Origin: a bacterium Ga0077546
GTDB taxonomy: Bacteria > Cyanobacteriota > Vampirovibrionia > Obscuribacterales > Obscuribacteraceae
Reading direction: 5' to 3'
NCBI GenBank assembly: GCA_001464165.1
Contig: LNEX01000451.1
Location: 1 to 8,845, forward strand
DNA: 8,845 bases
The translations under genes and the position numbers were made by a program. Positions 5,326-8,845 of this stretch are shown here, one piece after another. The notes beneath the pieces were generated by a model that saw only the letters and a list, made by a program, of their open reading frames with translations, had not been told where the DNA came from and ran no database searches. Positions within the stretch are counted from its first letter, which is position 1. Each line of letters starts with the position of its first letter.

Positions 5326-8133
5326 TTATCCCTCGTGCTGTAGGCCAAGATAGTACACAGCCTGCCTGCAAGCATCAGTGTGCGAGAGCTTAGGATTCTT
5401 CGCCTTAACCTCTTTAATCATATCGAGTCTGCGAGGAATATCTTTAATTGGCTCAGAAGTACAGATCCAATAGTCCATTGGGCTTGGTACTAGGCGGATG
5501 GTGCCGTGTACTGAACCAACAATTAGCAAGCATTGACTATCGCGCCGTTTTTCTTCATCGCGAGAGAAGTTCTCAATGGCGACAGTCTCGGCATCTGTTA
5601 ACCTTAGAGTATCTTTGAGCATTCTCAAATCTGATGGATCTTGCCTGAGCATGATCTTCATGTGCGAGTTCTTAACCACCGAATCGGCCTGCTCAGCTTG
5701 CCTAAAGAAGTCTTTCAACTGCTGGGTGATAGTGACCAACATCATACCGTAGTGCCTAGCTCTTCTAGACAAATCGTCGAGTAGTCTAGCTCCAGCCTTG
5801 AACCTCATAAGCGTGGCAGCTTCGTCTATGATGGCAGCAAAACGCTGACCGCGCGCTTTAGAATCAGCTGCCCGTCTGCGGATAAACTCCGCCAAGATAT
5901 ACACAGCAATACGTTCAAGCCGTGGTTCATTCACTTCTCTGGTATCAAATACGATGAATAATTTTTCAATATCAACGTTGGTGTGACCGTCAACCAAACC
6001 ACCGAAGGCACCACTTCTGGTGAACAGCGAGAGGCCTCGAGCAAACTGCTGGAGACGATCACGTTGCAGCGGATCTACTTCATCGGCAGCAGCCTGAGCC
6101 GTTACTCGAGCCAAGTCACTCATTGTCGGAACGACACCCCTAAAGTGAGCGTCCATATAGGCAACCCGAATCAAGCCATCTAACAATGATTTTTCTTCAA
6201 CGTTTAACTCTTCCCTACCTTCAGGGGCAAGCATTAAATCTAATAGAGAAAGCAGCGAACTGATTTTATCAGCGGATGGCTCCCCTTCTTTGTCTTCAGG
6301 GCCAAGATCAAACGGATTTAGAATATAACCAGAACTTGGACCAAGGTCGATGTAAGCACAAAGCTCTGGACCAAGCAGTTCAGTGATAAAGCGGTAAGCA
6401 CCAAATTTGTCTACAGTCTTATCGATCAAGACGAAACGAGTACCAAGGGGCAAGAGACGCAGAATCAGCATTGACACGGCAAATGATTTACCGGCACCGG
6501 TTGTTCCTACAACGAACATATTGTTAGCGTCTTTGCCCTGACCTCTAAAAAATGGGTTGAGTAAAACTGGTTCTCTTGATACTAGAGCAAAACCAAACGG
6601 CACTCCATCAGGGGTTCCGCAAGAAGCTGTGAAGAACGGCCACATGGTTCCAACAATCGGTGACATGACGCGATGGACCACGGCCAAACGGTCTACACCC
6701 ACCGACAAAGTAGATTGCCACAAATCAAGCTGCAGCATCTGCCCTCTGTCCATCTGGGCACCGCGGTTCTTAAAGATGCGTCTGACTTCGTCCATATTCT
6801 GAGCCAGATGCTCTGGTGTGTCGGCATAAGAACGAATGTACATTGAAGTGTCAAAGGCTTTATTAGCACTTCGCAAGAACTCTTGAATGGCTGTGGCAGC
6901 CGATCTTGTTGATTCTATACCTTCAATATCTGGTGTAGCGAGCTGGGTACTAGCTACGTGACCAAGGCGATACTTAAATTTGAGATCTCGTCGAACTTTG
7001 TCTTGATCGCACTGGTGAATAAAAAGCGATAGAGTGTATTCAACTGACAGTGTCATTAGGTCAACTAGCCACCCCATCCAGGTTTCGTGCGGTGGCGCGA
7101 ACATATACTGGGTGCCAATATATTTGCCATCAAGCCAGAGATACTCGTCGGTAACTTTAAGAGCAGAGCCAGCCAGGACAGAAGCTTCTGATACATTGGT
7201 GCGGGAAGGTGGAGCATCGCCGTCTTTTTCGTATAGCGAAGGGTTCAAATCAGAATAGATCAAATTGCGCACATCTTTACGCGAAAGAATAGCTGGTCGT
7301 AAGTTAGAGCCACGCAGCTGCTCAAAGGCAGTCTTGACCAAGCGATTGAGAGACTCTAGATACTCTTCATGCCGTTGAATTGAACGTCGACCATTCCACA
7401 TCTTGCCGCTCTTGCAATCTGGCGGATGGAAGCTAATGACAATATAGAATTCACGCTGGGGTACGAAGGTGACGTCTTGCACCCGCCTAAACCACTTATC
7501 AGTGTAATCGGCATACCACTTGAGATAATCGTTCTCAGTTTTGAGCAAAATCTGATAACGAGAGAGATATTCATCGACCGAGATATTTCGGCTTTTGATA
7601 ATAATCTGGATGTCAGATTCACAGGAGTTGGCAAAATTGGCAAAGGTGCGAGCCATGGTTTCGCGATCAGCTTCATCAAAGAGCAGGGCGTTGATGCCTT
7701 TGCAAGCAATATATTTGCGGAAGCTGCCGTCTGATAAAACTACCAGACCTTCTTCTTCGTCTTCACCAGGAATGGAATAAATGAAGCAAACATCTTGCCA
7801 GCTTGTGCCGCCACGTTTGTCTGGAGGTGGGTCATCTTCACTGCCGCCGCCTGGAGGCTCTTGACCAAAAGGTAGCATGTCACGCAGTTGAGCTGGCAGG
7901 CCGTTGTAGAAGCCGGCAATAACGTTATTGAATGATGGCCCCGATGTCAGCGGTATATAGCGACCATCCATAGACGAGTCGCCATTGCTGCTATTGTCTC
8001 GACGGCCGCCGCGACGACTGGGCTCAGGAGCATCATAGTCATCGTCATCGTCGTCATCATCGTCAACGGTATTCTTTCGTCCGCGCAGATTAGACGTCCT
8101 TCTTATGGGAGATGAGCCGGCACTTCTTACCAT
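5326..8133 (-). CDS. virB4: VirB4/TraC-family type IV secretion ATPase
   Basis: VirB4 ATPases sit on the cytoplasmic face of the inner membrane and energise assembly and substrate transfer in type IV secretion systems. The 935-residue protein has a VirB4-like N-terminal domain (about 110-500) and a RecA-like ATPase domain (about 510-880). The latter shows Walker A GTTGAGKS at 543-550, LIDKTVDKFG at 569-578, Walker B FAAIIDEAATL at about 765-775, an arginine-rich DDLSRRARHYG at 786-796 and the ITQQ sensor at 802-805. All key ATPase residues are present. Residues 1-110 form a low-complexity extension with nine consecutive Asp (24-32), RRGGRR and a Pro/Gly/Asp patch; no membrane helix is obvious. 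The ribosome site before the ATG at 8133 is weak (GTGAG), so a start at Met55 cannot be excluded, though nothing better precedes it. A VirB3-like gene lies upstream and a membrane-protein gene abuts downstream. Confidence 0.93.
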   Translation of the reverse strand: MVRSAGSSPIRRTSNLRGRKNTVDDDDDDDDDYDAPEPSRRGGRRDNSSNGDSSMDGRYIPLTSGPSFNNVIAGFYNGLPAQLRDMLPFGQEPPGGGSEDDPPPDKRGGTSWQDVCFIYSIPGEDEEEGLVVLSDGSFRKYIACKGINALLFDEADRETMARTFANFANSCESDIQIIIKSRNISVDEYLSRYQILLKTENDYLKWYADYTDKWFRRVQDVTFVPQREFYIVISFHPPDCKSGKMWNGRRSIQRHEEYLESLNRLVKTAFEQLRGSNLRPAILSRKDVRNLIYSDLNPSLYEKDGDAPPSRTNVSEASVLAGSALKVTDEYLWLDGKYIGTQYMFAPPHETWMGWLVDLMTLSVEYTLSLFIHQCDQDKVRRDLKFKYRLGHVASTQLATPDIEGIESTRSAATAIQEFLRSANKAFDTSMYIRSYADTPEHLAQNMDEVRRIFKNRGAQMDRGQMLQLDLWQSTLSVGVDRLAVVHRVMSPIVGTMWPFFTASCGTPDGVPFGFALVSREPVLLNPFFRGQGKDANNMFVVGTTGAGKSFAVSMLILRLLPLGTRFVLIDKTVDKFGAYRFITELLGPELCAYIDLGPSSGYILNPFDLGPEDKEGEPSADKISSLLSLLDLMLAPEGREELNVEEKSLLDGLIRVAYMDAHFRGVVPTMSDLARVTAQAAADEVDPLQRDRLQQFARGLSLFTRSGAFGGLVDGHTNVDIEKLFIVFDTREVNEPRLERIAVYILAEFIRRRAADSKARGQRFAAIIDEAATLMRFKAGARLLDDLSRRARHYGMMLVTITQQLKDFFRQAEQADSVVKNSHMKIMLRQDPSDLRMLKDTLRLTDAETVAIENFSRDEEKRRDSQCLLIVGSVHGTIRLVPSPMDYWICTSEPIKDIPRRLDMIKEVKAKNPKLSHTDACRQAVYYLGLQHEG
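5331..5334 (-). promoter_or_regulatory. Ribosome binding site inside the end of virB4
   Basis: The minus strand reads GAGG GATAAA GTG. The site lies in the last VirB4 codons and the VirB4 stop TAA is in the spacer. It selects the GTG at 5324 as start and suggests stop-start translational coupling. Confidence 0.55.
8038..8064 (-). repeat. Poly-aspartate coding run in virB4
   Basis: Nine consecutive Asp codons, a mix of GAC and GAT, encode residues 24-32 of VirB4. The mixed codons argue for selection on the protein rather than a simple DNA slippage tract. It lies in the N-terminal extension. Confidence 0.9.
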
Positions 8134-8200
8134 TCAAAAATACTCACAACACAAATTTGCTCATTGCTCGAAAATACGCCTATCTCTATCGACCTAACAC

Positions 8201-8273
8201 TTACTTCAATTAGTTTAGACTTTCTTCAACCAGTTTAGACTTACTTCAATTAGTTTAGACTTTCTCAAACTGG
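8201..8273. repeat. 20 bp direct repeats (iteron-like) upstream of virB4
   Basis: The unit TTACTTCAATTAGTTTAGAC occurs at 8201-8220 and again unchanged at 8241-8260. Between them, 8221-8240 is a 17/20 match (TTTCTTCAACCAGTTTAGAC), and 8261-8273 is a decayed partial fourth unit. The order is A-B-A-B', giving a perfect 25 bp direct repeat at 40 bp offset (8201-8225 and 8241-8265). The 20 bp period is close to two helical turns, so a bound protein would meet each copy on about the same DNA face. The array begins 67 bp upstream of the virB4 ATG. Operator sites, a replication- or transfer-type iteron, or a neutral tandem duplication are all possible. Confidence 0.85.
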
Positions 8274-8311
8274 CCGAAAACCCCTAGAGTCGATTTTCCT
8301 TCGTCTCAGGC

Positions 8312-8689
8312 CTAATTGGACCCGATATAGAACTCGTCCGACCGTTTTTTCGGTTCTATGATGGTCGGGTCAGGATAAATAGCGGTCATTTCCTCTGGTT
8401 TTGGCACGTAGACTGTTGGCTCTAGATGCAGCTTGTAAAGGATCACGTTTTTCCACCAGCTGATCGGCTTCAAATCAGTAAACTTGACAAGCGGAAGACA
8501 GAGGCAGAAGAAAGTAATTGCGCTCAAAATATTAGCGGGCAGATGCCCTACCTTCCAGGCCTGTGGCACTTGCGAAAGAAGGGTGACTGAGCCAGCTACA
8601 GCTCCAACCATCATCAAGAGCTGAGGAATCGTGAAATCCCAAAGCTTGAAAGCCTTGTTGAGCACTATCACTTTGTGAACCCTTGACAC
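8312..8689 (-). CDS. VirB3/PrgI-like small inner-membrane protein
   Basis: The 125-residue protein has a short N-terminal stretch (SRVHKVIVLNKAFKLWDF), two hydrophobic helices at about 19-40 (TIPQLLMMVGAVAGSVTLLSQ) and 51-70 (ANILSAITFFCLCLPLVKF), and a cytoplasmic-looking tail (WWKNVILYKLHLEPTVYVP) with a charged end. Two helices near the N-terminus, this size, and a position directly before a VirB4 ATPase are typical of VirB3 and PrgI-family proteins, which accompany VirB4 in the inner-membrane complex. Sequence similarity is too loose to choose between the two families. The start is GTG at 8689, with AAGGAG 7 nt upstream. The 178 bp gap before virB4 is longer than usual for this gene pair and carries the 20 bp repeats. 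Confidence 0.65.
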   Translation of the reverse strand: MSRVHKVIVLNKAFKLWDFTIPQLLMMVGAVAGSVTLLSQVPQAWKVGHLPANILSAITFFCLCLPLVKFTDLKPISWWKNVILYKLHLEPTVYVPKPEEMTAIYPDPTIIEPKKRSDEFYIGSN

Positions 8690-8696
8690 CCCGGAT

Positions 8697-8702
8697 CTCC
8701 TT
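8697..8702 (-). promoter_or_regulatory. Ribosome binding site of the VirB3/PrgI-like gene
   Basis: The minus strand reads AAGGAG, then a 7 nt spacer, then GTG. This near-perfect site fixes the GTG start at 8689. Confidence 0.65.
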
Positions 8703-8739
8703 GCTCTTTTGCCAGCCTCGCTCTTCTCTCTGCCCTTCT

Positions 8740-8845
8740 CTACTTAATTCCCTCAAAATCAATCAGATCCTCTGAGCCCATTTCAGCTAGTTTCATTAAC
8801 TTACGGGCCATGGTCGAATAAAGAGCTGGCAAACGGCCTATTACT
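8740..8845 (-). CDS. C-terminal end of an unidentified protein (5' part outside window)
   Basis: The minus strand is open from the window edge to a TAG at 8742-8740 and encodes 34 residues ending KLAEMGSEDLIDFEGIK. The composition (charged, no low-complexity bias) and the position 50 bp before the VirB3-like start, in the same direction, support a real gene tail. The piece contains no membrane helix, so it does not look like the end of a VirB2 pilin. I cannot identify the family from this fragment. Confidence 0.55.
   Translation of the reverse strand, partial: VIGRLPALYSTMARKLMKLAEMGSEDLIDFEGIK

Noticed and set aside
7426..7734. Plus-strand 102-residue reading frame
   Set aside because: It lies fully antisense to the conserved VirB4 coding sequence and has no convincing ribosome site or family features.
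8201..8273. CRISPR array
   Set aside because: The 20 bp units are directly adjacent with no spacers, and no cas gene is nearby.
8134..8311. Rho-independent terminator after the VirB3-like gene
   Set aside because: No GC-rich stem followed by a T-tract in the reading direction was found; only short chance palindromes such as GGCC.
8532..8762. Minus-strand 76-residue reading frame overlapping the VirB3-like gene
   Set aside because: Its Ser/Gly/Arg-rich product looks like a frame shadow; the overlapping frame has two clean membrane helices and a strong ribosome site.

Overview
This 8.8 kb window comes from a bacterium I cannot place. Base composition looks roughly balanced, and the sequence is gene-dense with short intergenic gaps. 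Nothing in it is a reliable taxonomic marker. The T4SS-type genes and the exported repeat protein would fit a diderm such as a non-photosynthetic relative of cyanobacteria, but that is only a guess. One gene runs on the plus strand at the left end. Everything else runs on the minus strand, so the main reading direction is from right to left.

Right half (8845 to 4386, minus strand): a type IV secretion (T4SS) cluster. In reading order it holds the C-terminal tail of an unidentified protein, a small two-helix membrane protein of VirB3/PrgI type, a 178 bp gap with a 20 bp tandem repeat array, a large VirB4/TraC-type ATPase with an acidic N-terminal extension, and two small proteins that each have one N-terminal membrane helix and an extracytoplasmic domain. 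The second of these resembles TraE/VirB8. Together they look like the inner-membrane and energising part of a conjugation or effector-export machine.

Middle (4350 to 1900, minus strand): three riboflavin genes, ribE (riboflavin synthase), ribBA (bifunctional DHBP synthase/GTP cyclohydrolase II) and ribH (lumazine synthase). They start only 35 bp after the last T4SS-type gene, and ribBA and ribH overlap by 8 bp. Between them they supply both precursor branches and the last two steps of riboflavin synthesis; ribD is absent here. RibH lacks about 17 residues that in well-studied homologues contain the phosphate-binding arginine.

Left end: a secreted protein (minus strand, 1798 to 827) with a signal peptide, a Gly/Met/Gln-rich segment and about 5.5 copies of a 30-residue repeat encoded by exact 90 bp periods. 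Convergent to it, with only 2 bp between the stop codons, is a plus-strand nucleoside phosphorylase/nucleosidase-family gene whose start codon probably lies across the left window edge.

No tRNA, rRNA, CRISPR array, insertion sequence, FMN riboswitch or convincing rho-independent terminator was found. No stretch above about 300 bp lacks a gene.
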